From Conus ventricosus (lineage: Eukaryota; Mollusca; Gastropoda; Neogastropoda; Conidae): a stretch of DNA of 64,000 bases. Both the position numbers and the translations under genes were made by a program. The DNA is taken from contig CM031620.1 in the NCBI GenBank assembly GCA_018398815.1, positions 67,980,260 to 68,044,259 of the forward strand. The letters run 5' to 3'. This document shows positions 49,001-52,989 of the stretch, one piece after another. Numbering within the stretch: the first letter of the stretch is position 1; every line of letters starts with the position of its first letter. A model generated the notes under the pieces. It was given only the letters and a program-made list of their open reading frames with translations. It ran no database searches and had not been told where the DNA came from.

Positions 49001-50054
49001 CACATGCGTCACAGTTTTACCATGGCAGCAAACCCTAACTGGGGGGTGAGAGTGTTGAGAAGTGAAGGCCACTGTGCTTTTGCCTCAGTGACATCATCTC
49101 ACTCTCACCCAATCACCCTGACCAGATCAAAATATGGTCTATTTGTTCAGATAATAGGTCCAATAGGGATGTAATACTGATGTTTTGCAGGCATGTGCAT
49201 GCATAAACATCTACACACAAACAATTTTACACCAACATGCTCTTGTCTGAAAACAACATACATGCTTACGCACACACACACAACTTTTTTTTTTACACTC
49301 TCACTTATTCTCTCTCTCTCTCACTCTCTGACACACGCACGCTGATCTTTACCTGGTAACGATTGAACTTGTAATCTGTGTGTCCAACATACAAACTCTT
49401 GGTGGTGAATGCATAGGGCTGCACTTCAACATCAGCATTTGTAATCTGCAGCAAACAAAAAGATTGTTCAGTTACCCTGGATTGCAAGCCACTGTCATGT
49501 TGAAAAGAATACTCTCTCATATAATAAACAGTCCAAAGATTCTATGCAGATTCAATTCACCTATGATTCTGCAGTAACAAAAGCTATTTAACTTGCGAAA
49601 CATTTGCTAGTAACAACGACAGGCAAGTTAATCATGTACACCTGGCATAGACTTGTTTCATATTTTGATCTGTCCAGCTTGATAAATGCACTTAAAAAAA
49701 TGTGGTATAGGGACCAAAAGAACAGAGATGGGCCAATAAATTGCAATCCTATCACTACAAGACAGCAAGCAGAAGAAATAAAAATAAGATACAAATTTTG
49801 ATCTCCAAAACACAAATGCTAATTTGTCTTTGCACACTCATTCAATGAACACCGTTTTCTGTAAATGAATTCCTTTCAGCTTCTTGTTCTTTCAGCCCAC
49901 CTTGTTGATGAAGCTGGACTTGCCCACATTGGGGAATCCACAGATGATGATGGTACGTGTATTGGGGTCTATGGAGGGAAGACGAGACACGTGTTGTCGT
50001 ACTTCTTCCAGGTAGGTCAGGTTCTGAGCCTGGCGCTTCAGGATCTTTACCATT
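6117..50054 (-). CDS. GTPBP4: Nucleolar GTP-binding protein 1 (NOG1/GTPBP4), 13 exons, 5' part outside
   Basis: NOG1 is a nucleolar GTPase that binds pre-60S particles and is needed for large ribosomal subunit assembly. Exons in transcript order are 50054-49901, 49445-49353, 47520-47371, 37319-37212, 33680-33591, 33218-33108, 29307-29239, 23872-23821, 22468-22368, 21497-21391, 11068-10975, 10201-10049 and 6269-6117. Together they give about 477 residues. All five G motifs appear in order ([28 protein letters not shown]), then the acidic middle and the basic tail ending in [12 protein letters not shown]. Every junction uses AG and GT and phases match. The family is about 630 residues long, so roughly the first 130 (the NOG1 N-terminal domain) are missing here. 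A conserved stretch between exons 10975 and 10201 was also not found. Identity is very secure; the 5' structure is unknown. Confidence 0.96.
6270..7000. other. NOG1 intron; poly-G tract
   Basis: This is intronic sequence containing a G-rich stretch at 6480-6490, an A run near 6533-6550, and a run of 33 G at 6667-6699. No coding signal on the sense strand of NOG1 was found. Confidence 0.7.
7001..7246 (+). CDS. Zinc-finger N-terminal exon of a transposon-like protein
   Basis: This plus-strand exon starts at an ATG and ends at an AAG|GTAAGA donor. It encodes a W.W.W motif ([13 protein letters not shown]) followed by [20 protein letters not shown] and [11 protein letters not shown]. That pattern of two cysteines 2 apart and two histidines 5 apart is a BED/C2H2-like finger. 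A related copy lies on the minus strand at 36600-36905. It sits inside a NOG1 intron on the opposite strand, and no downstream exon was found. DNA binding is inferred from the finger; the family is not named with certainty. Confidence 0.55.
7247..9085. other. NOG1 intron; homopolymers, no gene recognised
   Basis: The stretch has a 24-C run at 7287-7310 and a 17-G run at 8831-8847. Open frames at 8136-8486 and 8483-8707 (minus) show no motif I know. The rest has no visible feature. Confidence 0.6.
9086..9335. repeat. Minisatellite, 61-63 bp unit, 4 copies
   Basis: Four near-identical copies start with GCGGGTTTGCAGCCAGAGCA at spacings of about 61, 63 and 63 bp. Overlapping open frames on both strands are by-products of the repeat. 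Confidence 0.93.
9336..10048. other. NOG1 intron, no feature seen
   Basis: No repeat or coding signal stands out here. Confidence 0.6.
10049..10201 (-). CDS. GTPBP4: NOG1 exon with KRKREES basic/serine region
   Basis: This exon has 51 codons starting [20 protein letters not shown], continuing through a serine/arginine-rich stretch to [10 protein letters not shown]. It matches the nuclear-localisation-like KRKRE(D/E)S region and the GLRD motif near the end of NOG1. Both ends are phase 0; the donor is GTGAGT. Confidence 0.92.
10202..10974. other. NOG1 intron with 38-bp duplication; expected coding block not found
   Basis: CACAAAAGAGACTTGCTTTC and its following bases occur twice, 38 bp apart, at 10623-10698. 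NOG1 proteins have a conserved block of about 35-40 residues between the IREKKKLK and KRKRE segments. I could not find it in this intron on the minus strand. Confidence 0.7.
10975..11068 (-). CDS. GTPBP4: NOG1 exon ([12 protein letters not shown])
   Basis: One base completes the arginine from the previous exon, then [20 protein letters not shown] and [11 protein letters not shown] follow. This matches the IREKKKLK segment of NOG1. The acceptor TTTAG is preceded by a T-rich stretch and the donor is GTGAGT. The 10.3-kb intron before it holds two piggyBac-like and three hAT-like insertions. Confidence 0.9.
11209..12663. mobile_element. piggyBac-like element, TTAA-bounded
   Basis: TTAA at 11209-11212 and 12660-12663 bound matching ends: CCCCTTGACTGCCGC on the left, and CCCATTGACTGCCCTTGC read inward on the right. 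These are typical piggyBac-type termini and target duplication. The left half contains two copies of a ~370-bp subterminal unit with the core GGTAGGTTCACTAA. The right half holds the start of a transposase reading frame. The middle of the transposase is missing, so this copy is non-autonomous. Confidence 0.85.
12000..12399 (-). pseudogene. piggyBac transposase N-terminal remnant
   Basis: A minus-strand frame starts [18 protein letters not shown] near 12399. Frameshifts then move the likely frame to an acidic stretch ([20 protein letters not shown]), as is usual for piggyBac N-termini. It ends in a glycine/arginine-rich region. No catalytic DDD core is present. Confidence 0.55.
12673..13860. 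mobile_element. hAT-like element, 6-bp duplication, copy 1
   Basis: The inverted ends are CAGACCTGTTTAC and GTAAACAGGTCTG. AATCTG is duplicated exactly at 12667-12672 and 13861-13866. The left end repeats AGTGTAAT; the right end repeats GGCGTAAT. A (TG)n tract lies at about 12888-12921. The element starts 10 bases outside the TTAA end of the neighbouring piggyBac-like element. It is near-identical to 17017-18233. Confidence 0.92.
13048..13575 (-). CDS. hAT-derived BED-finger protein, copy 1 (truncated transposase)
   Basis: This intact frame of 175 codons contains [20 protein letters not shown] then [11 protein letters not shown], a BED-type finger (two cysteines, two histidines). It continues through the hAT N-terminal helix region ([32 protein letters not shown]) and stops just where the catalytic core would begin. 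Full hAT transposases are 500-700 residues, so only the DNA-binding part remains. The first methionine could be at 13575 or slightly inside (MASKRAQHE). A product could bind element ends without cutting; that is inference. Confidence 0.7.
   Translation of the reverse strand: MTSLSKMASKRAQHETDDDSDCRVTEETVPEKPKKARVTQKHRQVYNDKYNCLFPSRKGPGYVHCSICKSDFSCEHSRMFDCKRHVGTASHKQFIEAAGKQKCIANFMIQSKHDDSGNSLEKMTTKAEAKMCWDILAKNNLPLANADKFVKAFQTMFPDSKIAARKYDLEKLLCI
13867..14568. other. NOG1 intron, AT-rich, no feature seen
   Basis: This short stretch separates two element clusters. Apart from AT-rich sequence and short T runs, nothing is recognisable. Confidence 0.6.
15396..16788. mobile_element. hAT-like element, second family, 6-bp duplication
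   Basis: The inverted ends begin CAGGGTTCCCAGGG. AGTACC is duplicated exactly at 15390-15395 and 16789-16794. Both ends carry multiple copies of GTAAGGACC within 110 bp. The insertion splits one of the subterminal units of the host piggyBac-like element, so it is younger than that element. Confidence 0.92.
15901..16440 (-). pseudogene. hAT-like finger plus coiled-coil protein fragment
   Basis: One minus-strand frame reads [18 protein letters not shown] then [16 protein letters not shown], a finger of the type that opens many hAT-like transposases (DxW..., CxxC, xxSMG). It stops near 16194. An overlapping frame (15901-16227) continues as a highly charged, coiled-coil-like segment with [21 protein letters not shown] frameshift or a removed intron separates them. 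No catalytic domain is present. Confidence 0.5.
16866..16911. repeat. (TA)n microsatellite
   Basis: An uninterrupted TA run of more than 40 bases lies inside the piggyBac-like element. Confidence 0.95.
17017..18233. mobile_element. hAT-like element, 6-bp duplication, copy 2
   Basis: The ends are the same as at 12673-13860. AACATT is duplicated at 17011-17016 and 18234-18239. It differs from copy 1 mainly by a longer TG/GAGT tract and a few substitutions, so the two inserted recently or share a very recent source. Confidence 0.93.
17421..17948 (-). CDS. hAT-derived BED-finger protein, copy 2 (truncated transposase)
   Basis: This intact 175-codon frame has the same architecture as the product at 13048-13575: acidic start, BED-type finger [13 protein letters not shown]...H, then the hAT N-terminal region ending at [13 protein letters not shown]. 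It differs from copy 1 by four residues (R/Q, H/Y, R/H, S/G). At least two of these are CpG-type transitions, which suggests neutral decay of methylated DNA rather than selection. The catalytic part is absent. Confidence 0.7.
   Translation of the reverse strand: MTSLSKMASKRAQHETDDDSDCRVTEETVPEKPKKAQVTQKYHQVYNDKYNCLFPSRKGPGYVHCSICKSDFSCEHGRMFDCKRHVGTASHKQFIEAAGKQKCIANFMIQSKHDDSGNSLEKMTTKAEAKMCWDILAKNNLPLANADKFVKAFQTMFPDSKIAARKYDLEKLLCI
19370..19507 (-). pseudogene. piggyBac transposase fragment (DDE region)
   Basis: After an AG acceptor-like site, the minus strand reads [20 protein letters not shown] followed by [15 protein letters not shown]. This matches the piggyBac segment FLHFNDN...DP..DRLYKI.P. 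It continues in frame from the fragment ending at 20228, so an intron or an insertion separates them. Confidence 0.7.
19560..20070. repeat. CA-rich microsatellites and a duplicated ~230-bp block
   Basis: CA-repeat clusters flank two similar segments (GCTGTGGATGAGTGCTTCTG at 19704 and 19908), about 204 bp apart, so a local duplication is present. A CT/CA tract lies at 20020-20066. Confidence 0.8.
20228..20456 (-). pseudogene. piggyBac transposase fragment
   Basis: The frame reads [20 protein letters not shown], then [20 protein letters not shown] and [17 protein letters not shown]. This is the characteristic DDE_Tnp_1_7 (piggyBac) segment before the first catalytic aspartate. It ends at CAG followed by GCAAGT, which could be a GC-type donor or a mutated GT. 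Confidence 0.8.
20590..21018 (-). pseudogene. piggyBac transposase N-terminal remnant
   Basis: A start-like ATG at 21018 opens [20 protein letters not shown] then an acidic stretch, but stops soon occur. Serine/acidic residues and a glycine-rich region follow in shifted frames. The layout parallels the N-terminal remnant at 12000-12399. Confidence 0.5.
21391..21497 (-). CDS. GTPBP4: NOG1 exon with acidic run
   Basis: This exon encodes [20 protein letters not shown], then a run of five aspartates and KELEAQLA. It ends in phase 2 before donor GTCAGT. Joined directly to the exon ending at 22368, it keeps the family's spacing between the DP motif and the LR.xAG.YD motif. Confidence 0.92.
21498..22367. 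other. NOG1 intron with a 20-C run
   Basis: This intron contains a C run at 21547-21566 and no other clear feature except a possible 27-bp microexon at 22219-22245 (see findings). Confidence 0.65.
22368..22468 (-). CDS. GTPBP4: NOG1 exon ([16 protein letters not shown])
   Basis: This exon encodes [20 protein letters not shown] followed by [13 protein letters not shown]. These are the conserved YWDL..., DKIPEI and ADxxDP motifs of NOG1. The acceptor is TTAACAG and the donor is GTAGGT. It continues the reading frame from the 52-bp exon. Confidence 0.93.
22590..23830. repeat. Minisatellite: diverged 40-50 bp units around a 44-bp core array
   Basis: Between 22857 and 23250 about nine copies of a 44-bp unit (GGGCTAGCCATCCTGCATAC) follow at exact 44-bp steps. 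On both sides, looser units sharing ACACATTTCTATTACTGGTT recur with variable spacing. Confidence 0.85.
23821..23872 (-). CDS. GTPBP4: NOG1 short exon ([16 protein letters not shown])
   Basis: This 52-bp exon encodes [17 protein letters not shown] plus one base. It matches the acidic GDDY.LDL motif of the family. The acceptor is GGCCAG and the donor is the strong GTAAGT. Its phase 1 end is completed by the next exon. Confidence 0.9.
24135..24465. repeat. Minisatellite, 47-bp unit, 7 copies
   Basis: The unit CAAATCTGTATAGCTGCTGT... repeats every 47 bp (24135, 24182, 24229 and so on) with very few differences. Confidence 0.95.
24605..25640. repeat. Minisatellite, 54-bp unit, about 19 copies
   Basis: The unit contains TGCACTGTATGCTTGGTTCC and CATGAGGTCTG. 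The period is 54 bp with a few shortened units. Because 54 is a multiple of 3, long repetitive open frames appear on both strands; I do not regard them as genes. Confidence 0.95.
25641..26614. other. NOG1 intron, no feature seen
   Basis: No repeat or family-level coding match. A plus-strand open frame at 26220-26447 is unrecognised and probably accidental. Confidence 0.55.
26615..27120. repeat. Minisatellite of 23-bp and 46-bp units
   Basis: CCTCTCAACTCTGATAGTAT alternates with CCTCTCCTTTCTAAGAAATA, forming 23-bp and composite ~46-bp units. Confidence 0.93.
27640..28075. repeat. Minisatellite, ~145-bp unit, about 3 copies
   Basis: GTGACCCATAATGAACATAC and AAATTTTCAGAAAGATCGGC recur at about 27705, 27851 and 27995. 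Each copy includes a small palindrome-like CCGTTAGTAACGGC. Confidence 0.88.
28076..29238. other. NOG1 intron, no feature seen
   Basis: No repeats of note. Open frames at 28402-28713 and 28486-28806 are antisense to each other and unrecognised. Confidence 0.5.
29239..29307 (-). CDS. GTPBP4: NOG1 short exon (RPPVIPPGV)
   Basis: This exon has 23 codons, [20 protein letters not shown] then RKL. It matches the conserved RPPFIPEGV segment of NOG1 proteins and supplies the residues expected between the flanking exons. The acceptor is GTGCAG. The donor GTTGGT is weaker than the others. It sits next to a 54-bp minisatellite. Confidence 0.88.
29400..29945. repeat. Minisatellite, 54-bp unit, about 9 copies
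   Basis: GTCTTCTCTCAGCCTTACAT repeats every 54 bp at 29543, 29597 and onward, with looser copies at both ends. Open frames over it are artefacts of the period. Confidence 0.93.
30029..32621. mobile_element. hAT-like element, near full length (2.6 kb)
   Basis: The inverted ends are CAGAGCTGCCAACCC and GGGTTGGCAGCTCTG. CAAGTC is duplicated exactly at 30023-30028 and 32622-32627. GACAGGAAGAAAT- and GACCGGAAGAAAAT-type motifs are reiterated near both ends. It carries an almost complete minus-strand transposase. Confidence 0.95.
30229..32260 (-). pseudogene. hAT transposase with one frameshift
   Basis: The likely start is [12 protein letters not shown] at 32260. Domain order: a BED-like finger ([29 protein letters not shown]); the hAT N-terminal region with [11 protein letters not shown]; the first RNase H-like strand ([13 protein letters not shown]); CDNAYVMTG with the second acidic residue; the CVCHL motif; PTRWLSL; and the C-terminal dimerisation region [20 protein letters not shown]. 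It stops at 30229. A single-base shift near 31545-31555, just before CDNAYV, breaks the frame. Length (~675 codons) is normal for the family. Such a protein excises and reinserts hAT elements; this copy is probably inactive unless the shift is a sequencing error. Confidence 0.9.
32628..33107. other. NOG1 intron with a 37-bp duplication
   Basis: TAGCTGTACAGCCCCAAACA occurs at 32886 and 32923. Otherwise C-rich sequence with nothing recognised. Confidence 0.7.
33108..33218 (-). CDS. GTPBP4: NOG1 exon after the G domain
   Basis: This exon has 37 codons, [20 protein letters not shown] through to MPKKRDDA. It corresponds to the linker that follows the GTPase fold. Acceptor GTGCAG and donor GTGAGA are both phase 0. 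Confidence 0.93.
33591..33680 (-). CDS. GTPBP4: NOG1 exon with G5-like segment
   Basis: This exon has 30 codons ending in [19 protein letters not shown], which matches the G5 strand and last helix of the NOG1 G domain. The acceptor TTTTGCAG is only about 30 bases from the TTAA end of a piggyBac-like remnant inserted in the upstream intron. Confidence 0.94.
33710..35267. mobile_element. piggyBac-like deletion derivative
   Basis: The left end is TTAACTCTTTCATCCCTGGT at 33710. The right end near 35246-35267 carries the inverted match GGCAGGGATGATAGAGT. The right TTAA is not preserved, so its border is approximate. Inside are N- and C-terminal pieces of a transposase with the catalytic middle missing. 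Confidence 0.7.
34385..35053 (-). pseudogene. piggyBac transposase: N-terminus joined to C-terminal cysteine-rich end
   Basis: From 35053 the frame reads [20 protein letters not shown], then an acidic stretch ([20 protein letters not shown]), then a TGA at 34760-34762. Past the stop it continues with [19 protein letters not shown] and [14 protein letters not shown], the conserved piggyBac entry into the transposase. In another frame (about 34590-34385) it changes to [10 protein letters not shown]...MMCEKC...DCFKVYHT, the cysteine/histidine-rich C-terminal domain of piggyBac transposases. The DDD catalytic region between them is absent. Confidence 0.7.
35372..35671. mobile_element. piggyBac-type MITE, 300 bp
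   Basis: TTAA at both ends (35372-35375, 35668-35671) encloses CCCTTTCCCTGC- and inward-read CCCCCTTCCCTGC-type termini. It contains a single copy of the subterminal unit (GCAGTAGGTTCACTCA) found repeated in the 14569-21272 element. Confidence 0.88.
35672..36240. other. NOG1 intron; second TTAA end and CA repeat
   Basis: GAGAAGGGGTTAA at 35896-35908 looks like another piggyBac-type end. A GGGGGCATGCTCCCCC palindrome lies near 35742-35757, and a CA repeat at 36209-36238. Confidence 0.55.
36515..36905 (-). pseudogene. Zinc-finger transposon-like N-terminus with a frameshift
   Basis: The minus-strand frame from 36905 reads [17 protein letters not shown] then [11 protein letters not shown]. After a one-base shift near 36690 it continues [20 protein letters not shown] and a charged tail. 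The W.W.W, CxxC, YGxxGK and HxxSxxH pattern is the same as in the plus-strand exon at 7001-7246. This is probably the DNA-binding end of an unclassified transposase family. Confidence 0.6.
36984..37020. repeat. 37-base T run
   Basis: An uninterrupted T tract just upstream of the NOG1 G4 exon. Read on the minus strand it is poly(A), so it could mark a retroposed tail. Confidence 0.9.
37212..37319 (-). CDS. GTPBP4: NOG1 exon with G4 (NKSD)
   Basis: This exon has 36 codons, [20 protein letters not shown] followed by the guanine-specificity motif NKSD. It is phase 0 at both ends, with acceptor TTGTCAG and donor GTCAGC. The intron before it is about 10 kb and contains an RTE-like LINE and two minisatellites. 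Confidence 0.95.
37320..38430. other. NOG1 intron, no feature seen
   Basis: AT-rich sequence with a short CA repeat near 37607-37622. No coding or mobile-element signal was recognised. Confidence 0.6.
38431..38940. repeat. Minisatellite, 51-bp unit, 10 copies
   Basis: TAGGATTCCCTGCATCACTG begins each unit at exact 51-bp steps. The period is divisible by 3, so open frames of about 200 residues run through it on both strands (the repeated minus peptide is [17 protein letters not shown]). I do not consider them genes without other evidence. Confidence 0.95.
39665..40904 (+). pseudogene. LINE AP-endonuclease and linker
   Basis: AP-endonuclease motifs in order: [19 protein letters not shown] (catalytic Glu), [11 protein letters not shown] (Asp/Asn), and [12 protein letters not shown] near the end. 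A frameshift near 40395-40405 moves the frame before the DH motif region (TDHLLL). The linker then continues to FFAGLKTVY, where the MITE interrupts. The enzyme nicks target DNA to prime reverse transcription. Confidence 0.85.
40905..41438. mobile_element. hAT-like foldback MITE inserted in the LINE
   Basis: The ends are CAGGGTTCCTAC and GTACGAACCCTG. TGTGTA is duplicated exactly at 40899-40904 and 41439-41444. The interior is a long inverted repeat with a perfect 28-bp stem (41101-41128 with 41144-41171) and imperfect arms extending to about 40995 and 41270. CAAGGAGTTT-type motifs are reiterated near both ends. No coding sequence is present. Confidence 0.93.
41439..43224 (+). pseudogene. LINE reverse transcriptase
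   Basis: The frame resumes with [13 protein letters not shown] motifs follow: [48 protein letters not shown] and [12 protein letters not shown] (the FADD active site), then [11 protein letters not shown] and a C-terminal zinc-knuckle-like and basic region to a TAG at 43222-43224. Defects are a frameshift at about 41878, a TAG near 41957, and a frameshift near 42360. The sequence resembles RTE-clade enzymes; the clade assignment is from memory. Confidence 0.88.
43230..44170. mobile_element. hAT-like remnant related to the foldback MITE
   Basis: The right part (TTGATTTTCAAAGGTTTT, GGTTTGGTCAACA, ACCACATTTTATTGATTTTC) is also found in the 40905-41438 MITE, which is therefore probably a deletion derivative of this family. 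Intact CAGGGTTC ends are not visible, so both borders are truncated or approximate. It lies immediately after the LINE 3' end. Confidence 0.65.
43290..43800 (-). pseudogene. hAT-like finger fragment with a premature stop
   Basis: The minus frame reads [33 protein letters not shown], then a TGA (43686-43688), then [17 protein letters not shown]. This is a hAT-type finger in which the stop falls between the cysteine and histidine pairs. It continues to a serine-rich spacer and [20 protein letters not shown], the usual next block of hAT N-termini. No catalytic part follows. Confidence 0.6.
44172..44668. repeat. 46-bp minisatellite, first part (about 10 units)
   Basis: Units contain GGTAAGGATCCCCCCTCTCC and a TTTCTATGAAGATGATGAA segment. 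The array is cut by the 44669-45622 insertion and resumes at 45623. Confidence 0.95.
44669..45622. mobile_element. Insertion in the minisatellite, piggyBac-type ends
   Basis: The ends CCTTTACGCGACGCGCCGTG and, read inward, CTTTCACGACGGGCACGG are similar. GTAA at 44665-44668 and 45623-45626 flanks the insertion, in place of the usual TTAA. GTTCACGACGAGCCGTGCC near 44717 is an internal copy of the terminal motif. No transposase was found inside. Confidence 0.65.
45623..47360. repeat. 46-bp minisatellite, second part (about 37 units)
   Basis: The same 46-bp unit runs up to about a dozen bases from the donor of the NOG1 exon at 47371. The last units near 47100-47350 are C-rich and shortened. In the sense of NOG1 transcription the unit is GGGGAGAGGGGGGATCCTTA, a G-rich RNA repeat. 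Confidence 0.96.
47371..47520 (-). CDS. GTPBP4: NOG1 exon with G3 (DTPG)
   Basis: This exon has 50 codons. It begins [14 protein letters not shown], the switch II motif, and ends with [16 protein letters not shown]. The donor GTGAAG lies about a dozen bases from the end of a 46-bp minisatellite array that fills the start of the next intron, so the array begins almost at the splice site. Confidence 0.96.
47521..47744. other. NOG1 intron, no feature seen
   Basis: Ordinary intronic sequence with an A run near 47667-47676. Confidence 0.6.
47745..48560 (-). mobile_element. L2/CR1-like LINE, 5'-truncated 3' end
   Basis: On the minus strand the region translates in pieces as [30 protein letters not shown] and [20 protein letters not shown]. 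This is the C-terminal end of L2/CR1-type LINE proteins. A 3' tail with AAGCGCTCTATAAATATCC and TTACAT repeats (47750-47772) follows. A CA-rich tract interrupts the 3' UTR near 47860-47960. It shares NOG1 orientation. Confidence 0.8.
48561..49352. other. NOG1 intron, no feature seen
   Basis: No coding family match. A short CT repeat lies near 49305-49325. Confidence 0.6.
49353..49445 (-). CDS. GTPBP4: NOG1 exon with G2 (switch I)
   Basis: This exon has 31 codons, beginning [20 protein letters not shown]. It holds the FTTKS threonine that coordinates magnesium in this GTPase family. The acceptor is GCTGCAG and the donor is GTAAAG; both junctions are phase 0. Confidence 0.95.
49901..50054 (-). 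CDS. GTPBP4: NOG1 exon with P-loop (G1)
   Basis: This exon encodes the end of the N-terminal domain and the P-loop [13 protein letters not shown], which binds the GTP phosphates. It follows a TTACAG acceptor, starts with one base completing a codon, and ends in AAG before donor GTGGGC. The leading segment [17 protein letters not shown] matches the helix that precedes the G domain in NOG1. Confidence 0.95.
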
Positions 50055-50302
50055 CTGTAACCGTATGAGAATAACTTTGATTGTAGCATCAGCAACAAAA
50101 GAGGAAAAAACATCAACTGTCAGAGAAGCAAGTTTGTGCTCTTAACCAACGTCAGAATGACGTCCAATATACTATGTCCCAATTCTGTCAATCTTGCAGT
50201 CTGAGATTAAAAAAAATTGATCATGAATATAAACCCCAGCAATGAACTTGGAAAATCTAAAGATCTACTGAATAGTTTTTTTAAAAGTTTAATCTCTCTC
50301 TG

Positions 50303-50372
<70 letters not shown>

Positions 50373-51650
50373 CTTCAGACATGACTGACAAATATACCTG
50401 CTATATTTCAACAAAGTGCAGAACAAACCTAAAGATGAGCAAACAATAACACACTTCCTGACTAAAACGAACAGTGGCATTAAAAGTGCTCTGTTCTCCA
50501 CTTCCTATGGTTAAACTCAATCTTGAGTTTGAAAAGTGTCTCATCACAGAAATCGATCTTTAAAATGTCAAAAAGGTACAGGCCAATGAATAACAATGCA
50601 AATTTTTCAAGATTGGGTTCTCAGCTTTTTTTTTCTTTTTCTTTTTTAAGTAACTATCCTTTCTCACTCTTAGACAGATACATATAAACTTGACACTTCT
50701 GCAAAACTATCAAGGTCACAAATTTTTCATTTTGTAGTAAGGAGTCTGAAAAGTTTTACAATTAGCAACAAAATTAAAGATAATATCCCCAGCTGTTATA
50801 ATCAAACAATACACATCATGTGACCCATGACAATGAAAGGTACATTAAATCGAACACACTGATAACAGAACCCTCTGACCAATTTTTCATAAATTTTGTG
50901 CTGTGGCCTCTTTTTCCCCTTTGGTTCAGTGACTATGTAATCTTCATCATTTAACAACAACCTTTTAACCCTTGAAAAACAAGTTTTCATGGCTGCTAAA
51001 TGTGTTTGTAAAATGTATAACCGTAACCTCACGTGACATTTGAGCCCTGATTTTCTAAAATTGCTGACCACTGACTTGCAAATTTCAGAAATCCACTACT
51101 TTGTTGTGAAGAAACCAACCACCATGGATTTTATACAGATAACAGCAGTTTTTCTAAACTGTTTGTTCACATTTTAACAAAAACGTGGCAAACTTTGACC
51201 ATGTGCCCTTTGCGGTGATTGGTCACACACCGACTAATCATCAACACATCAAGTCTGGAAATGTGTATGCAAACAGCATCTCACACACACACACACACAC
51301 ACAGGCAGGTTTCACGGTATTTAGTCGTTTTATGGTCCATGAATTTTGAAAGCCAATTTCAATAGATTTGTGCGAAATAAAGATGTTGAATGAAACTGTA
51401 TTGCATGATTATATCTTGAATAATAAAATGTATGAATACAATTCAGTTTGTGTGATTAATCCTGGAATTATATGAGCAAGTGACAAAAGGTCGTCCAAAA
51501 AAGCCAACAAAAAGTGGATTTTTCAAACTAGTTTTTATTAACAGCAATTTTGTCCAAAGGAAGACTTATGTTTAAGGGTCATAAAAACATACATACAAAG
51601 ATAACTCATGCACCGATGTTCTGCTAGTAATGTGATAAGGCATCATAACA
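50055..51650. other. Upstream NOG1 intron or flank; CA/CT microsatellite
   Basis: A CT/CA microsatellite lies at about 50288-50370. A minus-strand open frame at 50802-51071 (MKTCFSRVKRLLLNDEDYIV...) is unrecognised; its KGKKRPQH segment is basic. I did not find the N-terminal NOG1 exons here. Confidence 0.5.
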
Positions 51651-51653
51651 AGC

Positions 51654-52232
51654 ATCTGACGGTTGTTATGCTGGACATTCAATTTTATCAATATTCCTAT
51701 TTGAATGTCTGTTATACAGGATAATTGTTTCAGTGGAAATAAGACTGAATATTACAGCTAAATTTCATTCCAAAAGAAAAGGCATCTGTGCAGTTTAAGA
51801 TCAAGTTTCACATGAGATGGTATGTCCAACATAACAACCGTCGGACATATTGATTTGTTCTTTATTGCTGTGTTGGAAATAAGACAGTAACTGCATCCTC
51901 TGATGATTTTCTGTGTTGTTGAGGGTGCATTTCATGTAATGATACCAAGTATAGGACCCACAATAGCCTTGTTACCATGATATGGCATTTTTATCTGACA
52001 GTTGTTATGATGTTGCATTGGACATACCCAAGTATTTCCCAACAATGCAAAAATAACAACAGTCATTAAAAAAAAATGGACATACTTTTCCTTTGAGTAC
52101 AGTTCTATTGTTATTGTTACATTTTACACATAAAGGCCTATAAAACAAGCTAAATAAGTCACAATGATCATGTAGACACCTTAAATAGAATCCATCTGAC
52201 AGTTGTTATGGCCTCACTGTTGGACATACTCG
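51654..52232. repeat. Dispersed motif cluster: CTGAC(R)GTTGTTATG ... GGACATAC
   Basis: Four copies (51656-51680, 51821-51844 inverted, 51995-52027, 52196-52230) share CTGACRGTTGTTATG followed within 2-14 bp by TTGGACATAC. Related copies occur at 54887-55705. Spacing is irregular, so this is not a simple tandem array. Confidence 0.75.
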
Positions 52233-52980
52233 ACAAACTGCTCATGTGCTGACAGGAATTAGATTATTATGATCAAAATGAATAGAAACAGTTTGACAGT
52301 AACAATAATAACGTGTACATTTAGGGCACCTGCTCTCTCAGATAAGCTCAGAGCGCTTGCATATCATATGAAAATACATTTTATGGTTAAACAACATAAT
52401 TACAAGATGTAAACAGATTTTTGTATATTCTGCACCAGACTTTCTCTTCTTTTCCTCTGATGAAGAAAGTAGGATGCGAAGACCTAGAAAACACAAACTT
52501 CTTTGTCAAACAAATAATACAAAAATACTTTTAGGTAATTTTTGGAATTAACTGCATAAAAACAAGTGATCAAAATAAAAATGTTCATGAACAAAATCAA
52601 TTTGGTATGCTTCAGGTGATTTCCAACCCACCTCTTACACACCCCACCACTTCTTATTCAGGTTAAGAAGCCATAATCAATGAGCTGATTTATTTGCTAC
52701 TATTGCCTTGGGGGGAGGGGGGGGGCTGAATTTTTCCCCAGTACTTCTTCTTCTTCCTAAAATACTGGTTCACTCAAAAACGAGTAGGTCACCAGCGCGC
52801 ATGTTAAAAAGTAAAATAAAATAACATAAAATAGTGCGACTCAGACTGTTGGCCCCTGGAGCAAATTTGGCAACAAGGGGTTGCACTCGATATTCAAGAA
52901 GTTAAAAGCAGTGGCCAAATTCAGGCCCAGGTAACCATAAAATATCTGGGGAAGTTAAAATAGAAAATCGTCAATATGCA
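52233..52980. other. Unassigned; possible LINE 3' sequence
   Basis: Near 52310-52365 the minus strand reads AAGCGCTCTGAGCTTATC and a TAAATGTACACGTTATTATT-like end. This resembles the 3' ends of L2/CR1-type LINEs or SINEs and could be the tail of the element at 52990-54605. Confidence 0.4.
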
Positions 52981-52989
52981 GATCTCAAA

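Noticed and set aside
50802..51071. Candidate N-terminal NOG1 exon
   Set aside because: The sequence does not match the NOG1 N-terminal domain and does not splice in phase to 50054; left as unassigned.
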